A stretch of 64,000 nt of DNA from Capsulimonas corticalis (GCF_003574315.2 NZ_AP025739.1:6820001-6884000); one strand, 5' to 3'; shown: positions 8,427-17,573, numbered from the stretch's first letter. Translations and numbers: made by a program. Notes: a model not told the origin generated them from the letters alone.

Positions 8427-9389
8427 TTACCGAATCTGCGTGGTCACGCCCCAGCTGCCGGTGAGGCTCATGCCGGGATCCAGCGCCGCCAGTCCCCATT
8501 CCGGGTGGTTGAAGGCGTCGGAGGCGCAGGTCATCGGCTCGATCGCGAGCGAGTGGCGGCGCAGACCTTCGGGAAGCGGATCGCCGCTGTAGAGGACCGC
8601 CGAGAAGAACGTCTTGTCCATCCAGACCGTCACGCCGCGCGTCTGAGATTGCAGGGAGATGCGCACGACGCCGTCCGCGCCGTCCCGGTCCGGATCTACA
8701 AAGCAGTGGTTGATCTCCAGATTGCCGATGGCGCGCGGCGTCGTAAAGTCAAACGGCGTACCGGCGACGGGCAGAACCTTCCCCGTCGGGATCAAGTCCT
8801 CAAACTCCAGAATCGAATGCATCGGCACATGAAGGATATCCGTGTCGATCAATCCTTCACCCACCCGGAAGTATGGGTGGAAGCCGGCGGCCACCGGCGC
8901 CGCTGTCTCCCCCGCGTTCTCAATCCGGAAGTCACAGATCAGACCGTCGTCGGTCAGTTCATAAGCGATTTCGACATCCAGCGTGAACGGATACCCCTTG
9001 TCGGCGTAATCCGCGCCGTTCAAGCGAGTCCGGAACACCACGCCGTAGTCGCCGCGCGCGGCGTAGTCCCAAACGAGCGTGCGCATAAAGCCATGGATCG
9101 CATGCGGCGCGTCATGGCCGGTGTTGGGCAGCTGATAGCCCTGGCCGTCGAACGTATACTGCCCGCCCTTGACCCGGCCGGGGAACGGAATCAAAACATC
9201 CCCCTGCCCCGCCTGCTTATTCGCCGCGCCCTGATACCCCCAGATCACATTCCAATCCGTCCCATCGGCCTGCCGCCGCGTCAGCGTGCGCAGCGAAGCG
9301 CCGCGATTGGACGCGGTGAGCGTGATATCGCCGCGTGTGAGAGTGATGTCGAGGTCGCTCGGGTCATTGCCCGTCGCTTGATACGCCAT
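8427..9389 (-). CDS. aldose 1-epimerase / galactose mutarotase family protein
   Basis: A 320-residue cytosolic enzyme interconverting alpha and beta anomers of an aldose or a related sugar. Family landmarks are GRVKGGQYTFDGQ and HAIHGFM near the substrate pocket, AGFHPYFR with the catalytic histidine, and LAIEPMTCASDAFN with the catalytic glutamate. The length fits the family. GGAG is placed 9 bp before the ATG. It is monocistronic: a palindromic repeat lies upstream and a terminator downstream. The exact sugar cannot be assigned, and it could equally be a hexose-6-phosphate mutarotase relative. Confidence 0.88.
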   Translation of the reverse strand: MAYQATGNDPSDLDITLTRGDITLTASNRGASLRTLTRRQADGTDWNVIWGYQGAANKQAGQGDVLIPFPGRVKGGQYTFDGQGYQLPNTGHDAPHAIHGFMRTLVWDYAARGDYGVVFRTRLNGADYADKGYPFTLDVEIAYELTDDGLICDFRIENAGETAAPVAAGFHPYFRVGEGLIDTDILHVPMHSILEFEDLIPTGKVLPVAGTPFDFTTPRAIGNLEINHCFVDPDRDGADGVVRISLQSQTRGVTVWMDKTFFSAVLYSGDPLPEGLRRHSLAIEPMTCASDAFNHPEWGLAALDPGMSLTGSWGVTTQIR

Positions 9390-9443
9390 TGGTGTCGATT
9401 CTCCGTGGTGAATATAATGTCGTTGTCAGTTGTCAGGAAGAGT

Positions 9444-9602
9444 GGCCCTCACCCGGCCCTTCGGGCCACCCTCTCCCAATTCTGGGAGAGGGTTAAGAGC
9501 TAAGAGGAGTATCAAAAATCCTCAAAACAAAAACTCTGACTCCCCCTCTCCCAGAATTGGGAGAGCCGGGTACCCGCTTGCGGGTGGAGGGGGGCGAGGG
9601 CC
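9444..9602. repeat. palindromic intergenic element, copy A
   Basis: First of five copies in the window. It begins GGCCCTCACCCGGCCC and ends with GGGGCGAGGGCC. Each half holds an inner hairpin built on CCCTCTCCCAATTCTGGG and its complement. The right end of this copy is diverged (GAGCCGGGTACCCGC). It lies 5 bp beyond the stop codon of the acetyltransferase gene. Confidence 0.9.
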
Positions 9603-9607
9603 TAATC

Positions 9608-10810
9608 CTAAAACCCATCCTTCAAGAAACACGTCGCTGGCGGCAGCAGCGCCGCGAGTAACTGATACGCGGGTTCGTCCAGAACCTCCAGCCGGCCGGC
9701 GGCGCGGAGGCGGTCGAGGGACGGCTGGCCCCAGTAGGCCTGGGACAGCGTCGCGATGTCTAAAGACATGCCTGGCGCTTGGTCCGTGCGGCTGACGGAA
9801 ACTGCGCCGCCTTCGATCTCGAGGGCGAAAGCGCCGGTGTTCCATTCGGCCTGACTGTCGGTGACGCCGATCGTGACGCTTCCTGTCAGGTCCGTCGCAG
9901 GCTGAAGCGCAGTGAGGGCTTGATCGACGGAGGCGATGCGGCCCATGAAGAGGGGGATCAGACGCGTTTGCAGATCGTAGCCTTGAATGTACAGCGCCAA
10001 TGGGTCGTCGAGCGGGGCGTTCCAGGAGACCTTCGCCAACTGGGTGCCGTAGTAGTGCAGCATCGACAGCAGTCCGCGATAGGCCGATGGCGTCAGCGCG
10101 AAGAATTCGTGCAGCGTCGCTGTGTCGCCTTCGGCGGGATATCGAAAAACGAGGTATCCTTCGTCGGCGCTTGTCACAGGATTACGGTAGACGTAGGTGT
10201 AGGTCGTGTAGCCGTCCCGATGATCGAGGCCGCTCCAGTAGTTCGGATTGGGGTCTTTCCGGGTGATCATTCCCCGGTAACGCCGCGTGTACGCTTCGTA
10301 AATCGGCCGGACTGTCTCCAGCGCCTCCATGCCTTCCATGCGGCGCGTGTCGCGGCCTTCGGGAAAGCTGGGGATCATGGAAAGCGCGGCGGTGTAGCTG
10401 CGCTGCTCCCCCACCCAATCCCAGCCGTGCTTGCGGTAAAAGGCGTAGGCAAAGGGGAACAGGCCGCTCAGCGGCTGGCGGCGCTCCCGCATATCCCGCA
10501 GGCCCTCGGCGAGCAGACGGGCGACGTAGCCGCGCCCTCGGCAATCGGCGGCGCAGGCGACGCCCGCGACGCCGCTCATAGCGAGCTCAACCCCGCCGCC
10601 CCAGCCCAGGTGCATCGCATGGTATGTGGCGGCGGCGACCAGCCGGCCCGCCTCGAAGAAACCCAATTGGGGAGAACGCGGCTTCTCCGCAGGCAGCGCG
10701 CCCGTGAAGTCCAGAGTAGCAGGGCGGCGTCCGCGCGCGAACGCTTCGTTCATTAAGGCGGTATGGGCGGCGTCATCGCCCGGCGTCAACCAGCGAAGTT
10801 CAGGTGTCAT
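9608..10810 (-). CDS. Eis-like GNAT N-acetyltransferase
   Basis: A 400-residue protein with the Eis architecture. An N-terminal GNAT domain has the acetyl-CoA loop CRGRGYVARLLAEGL preceded by the strand VAGVACAADC and followed by FPFAYAFYRKHGW. A second GNAT-like region and a C-terminal SCP2-like domain complete it. Eis enzymes acetylate amines such as aminoglycosides or protein lysines, and the substrate here is unknown. The start ATG overlaps the TGA of rsgA by 4 bases, so the two are translationally coupled. The gene is followed directly by a palindromic repeat. Confidence 0.85.
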   Translation of the reverse strand: MTPELRWLTPGDDAAHTALMNEAFARGRRPATLDFTGALPAEKPRSPQLGFFEAGRLVAAATYHAMHLGWGGGVELAMSGVAGVACAADCRGRGYVARLLAEGLRDMRERRQPLSGLFPFAYAFYRKHGWDWVGEQRSYTAALSMIPSFPEGRDTRRMEGMEALETVRPIYEAYTRRYRGMITRKDPNPNYWSGLDHRDGYTTYTYVYRNPVTSADEGYLVFRYPAEGDTATLHEFFALTPSAYRGLLSMLHYYGTQLAKVSWNAPLDDPLALYIQGYDLQTRLIPLFMGRIASVDQALTALQPATDLTGSVTIGVTDSQAEWNTGAFALEIEGGAVSVSRTDQAPGMSLDIATLSQAYWGQPSLDRLRAAGRLEVLDEPAYQLLAALLPPATCFLKDGF

Positions 10811-11814
10811 AAGGTCGATAATTCGACGAAGCTTCGATAACGGCGCTCGTCGATCTTTCCTTCATCGCGGGCCGCGCAGATCGCGCAGCCGAGTTCATCA
10901 AGGTGCCGGCAGTCCGCAAAGCGGCATTCGCCCAGATACGGCTTAAATTCGGGGAAGCAGTACTGGATGTCTTCTTTGTCCACCTGCCAGAATTCGAGCT
11001 GGCGCAAGCCCGGCGTGTCCGCCACCCATCCCGCCTTGCCTTCCTCCAATGGAATCAATTCGGCGCTCGTCGTGGTGTGCCGGCCTTTGTAGGTGATATA
11101 CCCAATGTCGCCCACCCGCAGGTCCAGACCAGGACAAAGGGCGTTGATCATGCGGCTCTTCCCGACGCCGCTGGGGCCGGCGAAGGCGGAAATCTTATCG
11201 CGCAGCTCCGCGCGCAGATCGTCGATCCCAATATTCTCCCGCGCGCTGACGTACCAGATCCGATAGCCCGCGCGCTCGTAGACGGCCATGCGCAGACGCA
11301 GCGATTCTTCCTCGCCGCTATCCACGAGGTCGATCTTGTTGACGACGATGCTGGCAGTGATATCCGCCGATTCCGCCATCACGAGAAACCGGTCGAGCAG
11401 CCACGGGTCCGGCTGCGGCTCCTTCGCGGCGCAGGCGACAAAGAGATGGTCTAAATTCGCGACCAGGGTATGCTGCCCGCGCTGCGAGGGCGATTCGCGA
11501 GCGATCTCGGTGCGGCGAGGCAGGATCTCCTCGATCATGGCGAGATCCGGATCGATGCGTACATGCTCGCCGACCGCGATGGGATCGGTGTCGCGGCGCT
11601 TCTTCGCCGAATCCACGCGCTTCGCGCGGCTGCCGGAAGTGGAGTAAACAAGCTCCTTCTTCAAGTTACCGCGCAGCTTGCAGATCACCACCCCATGCTC
11701 CTCGGTCTGCACGTGGTAGTTCCCGCTGTTGATCCGAAAGACCGTGCCGTCCACGATTGTGGCCGGCGCGGCTTCCGTCTCCGGTCGTATTTCTAAATCT
11801 ATGGAGGACCTCAA
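10807..11814 (-). CDS. rsgA: ribosome small subunit-dependent GTPase A
   Basis: A 335-residue circularly permuted GTPase that checks late 30S subunit maturation. An N-terminal OB fold (DGTVFRINSGNYHVQ) precedes the G motifs in the permuted order: NKID (G4), the SARE loop (G5), GPSGVGKS (G1) and DTPGLRQLE (G3). A C-terminal zinc finger with C-x4-C-x-H-x6-C spacing (ECRFADCRHLDELGC) follows. The first in-frame start is TTG at 11814 with no clear ribosome site; no better start is seen downstream, so the N-terminus is uncertain. It is divergent from the AraC-type gene and overlaps the acetyltransferase by 4 bases. Confidence 0.93.
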   Translation of the reverse strand: MRSSIDLEIRPETEAAPATIVDGTVFRINSGNYHVQTEEHGVVICKLRGNLKKELVYSTSGSRAKRVDSAKKRRDTDPIAVGEHVRIDPDLAMIEEILPRRTEIARESPSQRGQHTLVANLDHLFVACAAKEPQPDPWLLDRFLVMAESADITASIVVNKIDLVDSGEEESLRLRMAVYERAGYRIWYVSARENIGIDDLRAELRDKISAFAGPSGVGKSRMINALCPGLDLRVGDIGYITYKGRHTTTSAELIPLEEGKAGWVADTPGLRQLEFWQVDKEDIQYCFPEFKPYLGECRFADCRHLDELGCAICAARDEGKIDERRYRSFVELSTL

Positions 11815-11905
11815 TTGGATTTTGCAAATTTCATCATTATGTGGATACTATCCCATCCGATTTGATTTGTCAATCATCGGGCGTGAGATTGACGCCGGAT
11901 TCCCG

Positions 11906-11935
11906 TTGCGCCGCCGCCGCGATGTCCGGTATAGT
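11906..11935 (+). promoter_or_regulatory. promoter giving a leaderless AraC-type mRNA
   Basis: TTGCGC (11906-11911), an 18-bp spacer and TATAGT (11930-11935). The ATG at 11942 lies exactly 6 bp after the -10 box, where transcription would begin, and no ribosome site is present. Confidence 0.6.
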
Positions 11936-11941
11936 AAGATC

Positions 11942-12805
11942 ATGCGTGGTGAAGAGTGGGTGACATTTGAGGAAAGCACGGGACTGACGGTCATCGACGG
12001 CCGGCCTTCGGTCATGCCGACATACCACCGGCACCAGGAGATCGAGCTGAATTTTCTACCGCAGGGCAGCATGACCTATCTCTTCGCCGGCGTCCAGCGA
12101 ACGGTCCCCACCGGCCGCCTGGCGGTCTTCTGGGCGGCGTTTCCGCATCGCCTGATCCATACCGAAGGCGACCCGACCTTTTACTGCTTTTACCTGCCGC
12201 TCGCCCGGCTACTGCAATGGCGCATCCCCGGCGAGCTTACGACCGCCATCCTGAACGGCGCTCTGGTCATCGATCAGGACGACTCCAACATCCTCATCGA
12301 TCAGGTGCTGCTCCCGCGCTGGGCGGACGAACTGGCCGACTGCAACCCCGCGCGCGAAAAGACGTGTTATCTGGAGATGGAGGCGCGCATGCGCCGGCTT
12401 TCCGTGGCGCTCCAGACGCACACGCCGCTCAGCCGCGACGCGGAGCGCGTCAACGGCCTCGCCTCCACAGCCAACGAGATGGAAAAAGTGGAGCGGATCA
12501 CCGCCATCATCGCCGCCCACTACACGGACCCCCTCGGCGTCAGCGATATCGCCGCCCTCGTCGGCCTGCATCCCAAGTACGCCATGACCCTGTTCAAGAA
12601 AAACTTCGGGATGTCGATCTTAGAATACCTCACCCGCCACCGCCTTTCCCACGCCCAGCGCCTGCTGGCGACCACCAACGCTAAGATCGTCGACATCGCC
12701 TTCGACGCCGGATTTGGCTCCGCCAGCCGCTTTTACGAGATCTTCGAGCGAGAATGCGGCCAATCGCCCCGCGAGTTCCGCAGACGCATGCAGTTTGGGG
12801 AGTGA
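11942..12805 (+). CDS. AraC/XylS family transcriptional regulator
   Basis: A 287-residue regulator. Residues 1 to about 160 form a cupin-like ligand-binding region (MPTYHRHQEIELNFLPQG, RLAVFWAAFPHRLI), as in sugar-responsive AraC proteins. The last 100 residues hold two helix-turn-helix motifs (VSDIAALVGLHPKYAMTLFK and IVDIAFDAGFGSASRFYEIF) and the family signature ending QSPREFRR. The ATG at 11942 is preferred to the open frame from 11729, which would run back through the divergent rsgA start. The -10 box 6 bp upstream implies a leaderless message. The target is unknown; the GH4 glycosidase nearby is a possible one by position only. Confidence 0.88.
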   Translation: MRGEEWVTFEESTGLTVIDGRPSVMPTYHRHQEIELNFLPQGSMTYLFAGVQRTVPTGRLAVFWAAFPHRLIHTEGDPTFYCFYLPLARLLQWRIPGELTTAILNGALVIDQDDSNILIDQVLLPRWADELADCNPAREKTCYLEMEARMRRLSVALQTHTPLSRDAERVNGLASTANEMEKVERITAIIAAHYTDPLGVSDIAALVGLHPKYAMTLFKKNFGMSILEYLTRHRLSHAQRLLATTNAKIVDIAFDAGFGSASRFYEIFERECGQSPREFRRRMQFGE

Positions 12806-12830
12806 GTCTGCGTTCGTCCCTATTCCCCCC

Positions 12831-13388
12831 CTACCGCTCCGAAGCCGCGGAAAACGAGTGCCGGACGCGCCAGCCTTCTTTGAGATCGTGTTCGATCATG
12901 ACGTAGGCGACGAGCAGGGCGGCGGCGAAGGGAACGGCGGGAGCGCCGCTAGTTGGGGCAATCAGGTAGTGTTCGGCGGGGTCGCGGTCGGCGCGGAAGG
13001 TAAGGGCGTGGGCGCGGTCTCCATGGGCGCTCAGCCAGCTGCCGCGCCAGCCGTTGCCCAGCAGGTCGAAGCCGCCGGCGCGGTTGTCGCCCAGTGTCAC
13101 GCGTGTTACGGGATGGAAGATTCCTTCGTTCCCGATGAAGTAGGCCGCGAGCGCGGTTCCGCCATGGGAGGAGGGAACGGTGAGGGTGCGGATGCCGTCG
13201 CGGCGGACGACCGGCCAGAGGCGGTCGGAGCCGGCGGCGACGATCCCTTCCCCGATGTGGAAGGTCGCCGCCGCCGAGCCGTCTGCCCAGAGTCCTTCGT
13301 GGTACCATCGATAGCGCTGCGCCGACACGAGCACGCCGCCGGCCGAACGGACCTGCGCGGACTTCGCCGGAATCGGCGTGATCGTCAT
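12831..13388 (-). CDS. hypothetical protein
   Basis: A 185-residue protein with no family I recognise. It lacks a signal peptide and transmembrane segments. Composition is Gly/Ala/Trp/His-rich with probable beta strands (YRWYHEGLWADGSAAATFHI, VRRDGIRTLTVPSSHGG). That would fit a small beta-sandwich or an enzyme accessory domain, but nothing specific supports a function. It is convergent with the AraC gene (25-bp gap) and lies 60 bp before the GH4 gene's stop on the same strand. Codon use is like the neighbours, which supports it being real. Confidence 0.6.
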   Translation of the reverse strand: MTITPIPAKSAQVRSAGGVLVSAQRYRWYHEGLWADGSAAATFHIGEGIVAAGSDRLWPVVRRDGIRTLTVPSSHGGTALAAYFIGNEGIFHPVTRVTLGDNRAGGFDLLGNGWRGSWLSAHGDRAHALTFRADRDPAEHYLIAPTSGAPAVPFAAALLVAYVMIEHDLKEGWRVRHSFSAASER

Positions 13389-13448
13389 CGGTTGTACAAT
13401 TGCGCTATAAGGGTCTACGAGCTTGAACCTCTGTTTCGATGAGTGGCG

Positions 13449-15317
13449 CTAGAAGTTCGGCTTCGATACGGAAACCGAATACCCCCAGCCGCCGTCATGA
13501 TTGGTGACTTTGACGAGAATGCGGTTAACACCGGCATTCAAGCGAATGGCGACCTTATCTTCCTTCGGGCTTAAGCTGCGCTTGGCGTCGTTTGTGTGAA
13601 TGACGCGGCCGTTGAGCCAGATCTGGATGCCGTCATCGCTGCCGCACTGCAGCACCGCCTCGCGCGCATGGATCGATTCGAGCTCCGCGTAGCCGTAAGC
13701 CGCCACATAGTCATAGTTGCCGACGATCGCCAGAAGGTTAACGACCCCCTTGGCGGTTGCGGCGCTGCGCCAGGCGATCTTGCGGCCGTCGGCGCCGGTA
13801 TACTCGGCGCTTCGGTCGATTTGACCGTCGGCGCCCAGTGCGGATTCCAGCGCCGTCGGCAGCGCCAGCGAGATCTCTCCGGCCGTCTCGCCCGAGAACG
13901 GTCCCGCAACGCTCCATTCCCCGATGGCGTCTTCGGTCGCGGCCTTCTGCGCGGCGTCCCAGCTGGCGCGCAGATCGCGCGGGTCCACCGCGCCGAACTC
14001 CTTGCCGCTGGTCGGCACGCGCATCGGGGTGTCGAGCTTCGGCAGCAAGTCTCCATGGGCGGCGATCAGTTCATCGCACATCTCCACGATCTGGTCCAGT
14101 GTCAGAGTCGCCGCCGTCAGCGGGTCGAACATCGCGGCCTGATAGACATGATCGCGTCGCCCTTGCAGCGCCGCCTGGATGAACAGCTCGTGCTGCGCGA
14201 CATGCGGCTGCATGTAGGCGAGCAATTGCGTGGGAAGCGCGCCGACGGTCGTGAAGCGCAGGCCGCTGCGGTCCACCAGGGTCGGAACTTCGGCGATGGC
14301 GTCGTGAGGCAGGTTCGAGATCGCGCCGTTGTTAGGCATGTTGCCATAGACGACCGACGGCGTTCCGGTGACGATCGAGTGGATAATCGTGCTGCCATAC
14401 TCGTGGCTCTTATGCACCTCCATCGGCTCGTCGGAGACACTAAAAGTCTTCATGCGCTCGAACTCGTCGACAATGCCGTCGCAGCGGCGCAGATATTCGT
14501 CGATCGGAACGTCATAGCGGTCGATGACTTCCTGGCCGCGCGGAATGAAGTACGGGCTGTACTCGGCGTTGTGCTCGCTGGACTCGGTGACGAAATAGCC
14601 AAGCCGCTTCATCATCTCGAAGCGGACCTTGTTGGTGTTGTAGACCTTGGGATCGTCCATCGCCTCGAATAATCGCGGGTACAGATCGACGCCGTTCTTC
14701 TTCATCTGAAGGTAGAACGCCATATGGTTGATGCCCGCGCAGGTGAAGGCGACCTGTTCGGGATCTTCGCCGATATATCCCATCAGCTGATTGAACGTGC
14801 CCTGGACGCTATGGCAGAGACCGACGGCGCGGATGCTGCTCGTGCGCGTGATCGTCTGCATGTTCATCGACATCGGGTTCGAATAGTTCAGCAGGACCGC
14901 GTCCGGACAAAGCTCCTCCATCGTGTGAACCAGCTCCGTCAGCATCGGATAGGTGCGCAGGGCGCGGAACAGGCCGCCGGGTCCGGTAGTGTCCGCGATG
15001 GTGAAGTTCAGGCCGTACTTGCGTGGGATCTCAAAGTCCACCAGCGTCGAGTTAAACCCGCCGATCTGGACCATATTGATGACGAAATCCGCGCCTTCCA
15101 GCGCCTTACGCAGATTGAGCGTCGCCTCGATCGTCGGATTGGCGCCGAGGGTCTTCGCCACCTTGCGGCACAGATTGGCGCCGACTTCCAATCGCTCGGC
15201 GTCGATATCCATGTAGGAAAACGTGGCGTCGCGAAACTCGGGATATCCAAGGATATCGCCGGTCAGGTTCTTGGAGAATACGACGCTGCCCGCGCCGATC
15301 ATGGCTACTTTGATCAT
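13449..15317 (-). CDS. GH4 glycosidase (alpha-galactosidase-like) with C-terminal beta-sandwich extension
   Basis: A 622-residue protein. The first 460 residues are an NAD- and divalent-metal-dependent glycoside hydrolase of family 4. They show the dinucleotide motif IGAGSVVFSKNL, the substrate loop NYSNPMSMN, the metal-binding cysteine motif GLCHSVQG and the histidine motif AGINHMAFY. GH4 enzymes usually end near 430-480 residues. Here about 155 residues follow, beginning EWSVAGPF and containing QCGSDDGIQIWLNG and NRILVKVTNHDGGWG. That is a PA14-like beta-sandwich seen attached to many Planctomycete-type secreted hydrolases. There is no signal peptide, as expected for an NAD enzyme. The ribosome site is AGAGAG, and a TATAAT lies at 15359-15364 on this strand. 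Confidence 0.88.
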   Translation of the reverse strand: MIKVAMIGAGSVVFSKNLTGDILGYPEFRDATFSYMDIDAERLEVGANLCRKVAKTLGANPTIEATLNLRKALEGADFVINMVQIGGFNSTLVDFEIPRKYGLNFTIADTTGPGGLFRALRTYPMLTELVHTMEELCPDAVLLNYSNPMSMNMQTITRTSSIRAVGLCHSVQGTFNQLMGYIGEDPEQVAFTCAGINHMAFYLQMKKNGVDLYPRLFEAMDDPKVYNTNKVRFEMMKRLGYFVTESSEHNAEYSPYFIPRGQEVIDRYDVPIDEYLRRCDGIVDEFERMKTFSVSDEPMEVHKSHEYGSTIIHSIVTGTPSVVYGNMPNNGAISNLPHDAIAEVPTLVDRSGLRFTTVGALPTQLLAYMQPHVAQHELFIQAALQGRRDHVYQAAMFDPLTAATLTLDQIVEMCDELIAAHGDLLPKLDTPMRVPTSGKEFGAVDPRDLRASWDAAQKAATEDAIGEWSVAGPFSGETAGEISLALPTALESALGADGQIDRSAEYTGADGRKIAWRSAATAKGVVNLLAIVGNYDYVAAYGYAELESIHAREAVLQCGSDDGIQIWLNGRVIHTNDAKRSLSPKEDKVAIRLNAGVNRILVKVTNHDGGWGYSVSVSKPNF

Positions 15318-15516
15318 GACAATTCAAAACTCTCTTTGGGGGTGTCTAGTCTGCCCTTATTATAGAGTCAATCATAACGGATTTCTTCTGAATATTTCGC
15401 AAATTTGTCCGGAATAGTAAGATTCTATATCCTTACAGAAATCTAATCTCACTTTGATTTTATCAGTATATAGGAGGCTTTCCGATCTGTCAATCCGCAA
15501 GCGTCCGAAAAACACG

Positions 15517-15548
15517 AAAACAGCCGGAGCAAACGCTCCGGCTGTTTT
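15517..15548 (-). terminator. terminator of the YHS-protein gene
   Basis: A 14-bp stem AAAACAGCCGGAGC / GCTCCGGCTGTTTT has a 4-nt loop. On the minus strand it runs into TTTTCGTGTTTTT, 25 bp after the stop codon. Confidence 0.85.
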
Positions 15549-15573
15549 GAAAAAAGGCGGCCACGAGCCGCGA

Positions 15574-15855
15574 TTACATCGCGTGCATCGGCTTTTTGAC
15601 GGCGGCGCTGGCGACGAACTTCTTCGGGTTCTTGTCGAACTCGGGCTTACAGCCGGCGCAGCAGAAGTAATAGGTCTTGCCCTTGTAGGTGCTGTGCCCG
15701 GCGGCGGCGCCGACGGATGCGATCTTATCGCCCGTGACGGGGCAAACGAGCGCGGCCGGCGCGGCGGCCTTCTTAACGACTTTGGCGGGGGTGGCGGCGA
15801 AGGCGGAGGACGCGAGCAGCATAGTGGCGGCCACGGCGATCAATGGACGGATCAT
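15574..15855 (-). CDS. secreted YHS-domain metal-binding protein
   Basis: A 93-residue exported protein. The signal peptide is IRPLIAVAATMLLASSAFA, cleaved near ATPA. The mature part is a YHS/TRASH-like domain with cysteines in CPVTGDKI and YYFCCAGCKPEFDKNPKKF, which normally bind a metal such as copper or zinc in the periplasm. AAGGAG lies 9 bp before the ATG. The gene is monocistronic with its own terminator and is divergent from ndk. The metal and partner cannot be told from the sequence. Confidence 0.85.
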   Translation of the reverse strand: MIRPLIAVAATMLLASSAFAATPAKVVKKAAAPAALVCPVTGDKIASVGAAAGHSTYKGKTYYFCCAGCKPEFDKNPKKFVASAAVKKPMHAM

Positions 15856-15889
15856 AGGTGAATACTCCTTGATAAGGTCGGTCGAAAAC

Positions 15890-15918
15890 TTGACAATCTG
15901 AAGTGATTATACTATACT
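15890..15918 (+). promoter_or_regulatory. consensus promoter for ndk
   Basis: A perfect -35 box TTGACA (15890-15895), a 17-bp spacer and TATACT (15913-15918) lie about 40 bp upstream of the TTG start of ndk. Confidence 0.85.
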
Positions 15919-15966
15919 ACTGGGGCTTTTGTTCCCAACAATGTCGGTGTGAAGGAGTCTAATACT

Positions 15967-16365
15967 TTGGAACGAACGTTTCTCATGGTCAAGCCGGATG
16001 GAGTGCAGCGCCGCCTGGTGGGCGAGATCATACAGCGATTTGAGCAGAAGGGCTTCAAGCTTGTCGAGCTGAAGCTGCTCACCCCGACCCGCGAACTGGC
16101 CGAGGAGCACTACGGAGTGCACCGCGATAAGCCGTTCTTCGAAGGCGTCGTCAGCTTCATCAGCTCCGGCCCGGTCGTCGCGATGGTGTGGGAAGGCGAC
16201 GACGTGATCGCCCTGTCCCGCAAGCTCGTCGGCGCCACCAAGCCCAGCGACGCCGCCCCCGGCACGATCCGCGGCGACTACGCGAACTCGGTCGGCGAGA
16301 ACTTGATCCACGGTTCGGACTCGGTCGAGAACGCCGAAGCCGAGATCAAACTCTGGTTTAGCTAA
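15967..16365 (+). CDS. ndk: nucleoside diphosphate kinase
   Basis: A 132-residue cytosolic enzyme that transfers gamma-phosphate between nucleoside triphosphates and diphosphates through a phosphohistidine. The first residues [15 protein letters not shown] carry the family start. [14 protein letters not shown] contains the catalytic histidine and the NxxHGSD signature. The frame is open from a GTG at 15949, but TTG at 15967 is preceded by AAGGAG at 9 bp and gives the standard N-terminus. It is monocistronic with a near-consensus promoter. Confidence 0.96.
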   Translation: MERTFLMVKPDGVQRRLVGEIIQRFEQKGFKLVELKLLTPTRELAEEHYGVHRDKPFFEGVVSFISSGPVVAMVWEGDDVIALSRKLVGATKPSDAAPGTIRGDYANSVGENLIHGSDSVENAEAEIKLWFS

Positions 16366-16481
16366 AAGCCCCATCTCCCCGCGCTTGGGTAAGTTTCCCC
16401 TTTTTCTCTGCTAAAGGCACTTCGGGCAGGAAAGAGGGCGTTCGTAACTCAAGCCGCACGAGGGTTACGTAAGGTTGAAAG

Positions 16482-16518
16482 AAATAGCCTATCACCTAAT
16501 CAAGGCGATGGGCTATTT
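16482..16518 (-). terminator. terminator of the ankyrin-repeat gene
   Basis: A 15-bp imperfect stem (AAATAGCCTATCACC / GGCGATGGGCTATTT, one mismatch) with a 7-nt loop is followed on the minus strand by CTTT. It lies 28 bp after the ankyrin stop codon. Confidence 0.65.
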
Positions 16519-16545
16519 TCTTCGTAGGTAGTAACGGCTTTGTAC

Positions 16546-17529
16546 CTACTGAAGCAAATCCACAATTTCTCCATGCCCCTTTTCCAAAGCCCACTCCAGC
16601 GCCAACGTCTTGTCCAAATCAATTTCATTGCTTCGCGCATATTCCAGTAACAATCTAACCGTTTCCGTATGCCCGCTGAGCGCTGCATAGGACAAACTGG
16701 TTTGTCCGCGATCCGTCTTACGATTGATGTCTGATCCAGCCATGAGCAATAATGTGACAATCTCGTTATAGCCTTCATCGGCGGCCCGCATTAACGGTGT
16801 CCCTCCTCCGACCCTTTGTGTGACATCAACCTCTGCTTTGTACTCCAATAGGAGTGAGACAAGTTTGACGTAACCACGTTCTGCAACAATGAGGAGCAGA
16901 GGAGCAGGATCATTATCTCCAATACGCGCATCGGTTGGAATCCCACCATCTAATTGTGCTTTCAGCAGATCATAGTCGCCCGTCTTGGCCGCATGGACCG
17001 CCGGAACAATGTGCGTGATCCAATCGAGTGCAACCCCACCTTTTACTGGCGCGAGAAGCATGTCTTCTGGCCGCGCTCCCGCCTCAAGTAAGGCCCAGGC
17101 GAGAGGGGCTTGTCTGCCGTTGTAAGCACGATCTAAGAGGCTCATCCCCAGCCCATTCTTTTGGTGAATGTCCGCGCCGCCTTTGACCAATTCATGAAGA
17201 CAGCAGCCATCATTCGCAATCATGACAGCGGTATTGCCATATTTGTCGACTGCATTGATATCCGCGCCATGCTGCAAAAGAAAACGAACGATCCCAGGAT
17301 GGCCTTGACGCACGGCGATCATTAGCGGCGTTTCCTTGGAACGGTTGACCTTATGAACGCTAGCGCCCTGGTCGAGCAAAAACTGGAGAAACTCATCGCT
17401 AGCCCCGCACACGATCGCCATCATCAGTGGGGTGATATTGCCTTTGAGCGCGTTAATATTGGCGCCTCCCCCCAGGCACGCCAGCACGCCATCAACACTC
17501 TTAAGTTTGGATTGTTCAATAATATCCAT
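16546..17529 (-). CDS. ankyrin-repeat protein
   Basis: A protein of about 327 residues made almost entirely of ankyrin repeats. At least eight helix-turn-helix units are visible, for example TPLMMAIVCGASDEFLQFLL, TPLMIAVRQGHPGIVRFLL, TPLMRAADEGYNEIVTLLL and TSLSYAALSGHTETVRLLL. No signal peptide, catalytic or membrane segment is present, so it is probably a cytosolic protein-binding scaffold. The start is uncertain: ATG at 17529 has a GAGAG 7 bp upstream, ATG at 17535 and TTG at 17571 are also in frame, and the last abuts the pheT terminator. GC is lower than in neighbouring genes, which suggests acquisition. Confidence 0.8.
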   Translation of the reverse strand: MDIIEQSKLKSVDGVLACLGGGANINALKGNITPLMMAIVCGASDEFLQFLLDQGASVHKVNRSKETPLMIAVRQGHPGIVRFLLQHGADINAVDKYGNTAVMIANDGCCLHELVKGGADIHQKNGLGMSLLDRAYNGRQAPLAWALLEAGARPEDMLLAPVKGGVALDWITHIVPAVHAAKTGDYDLLKAQLDGGIPTDARIGDNDPAPLLLIVAERGYVKLVSLLLEYKAEVDVTQRVGGGTPLMRAADEGYNEIVTLLLMAGSDINRKTDRGQTSLSYAALSGHTETVRLLLEYARSNEIDLDKTLALEWALEKGHGEIVDLLQ

Positions 17530-17573
17530 TAGCATGCTCTCGCTGTTATTATCACCTTTCCCGTCATGCAATC

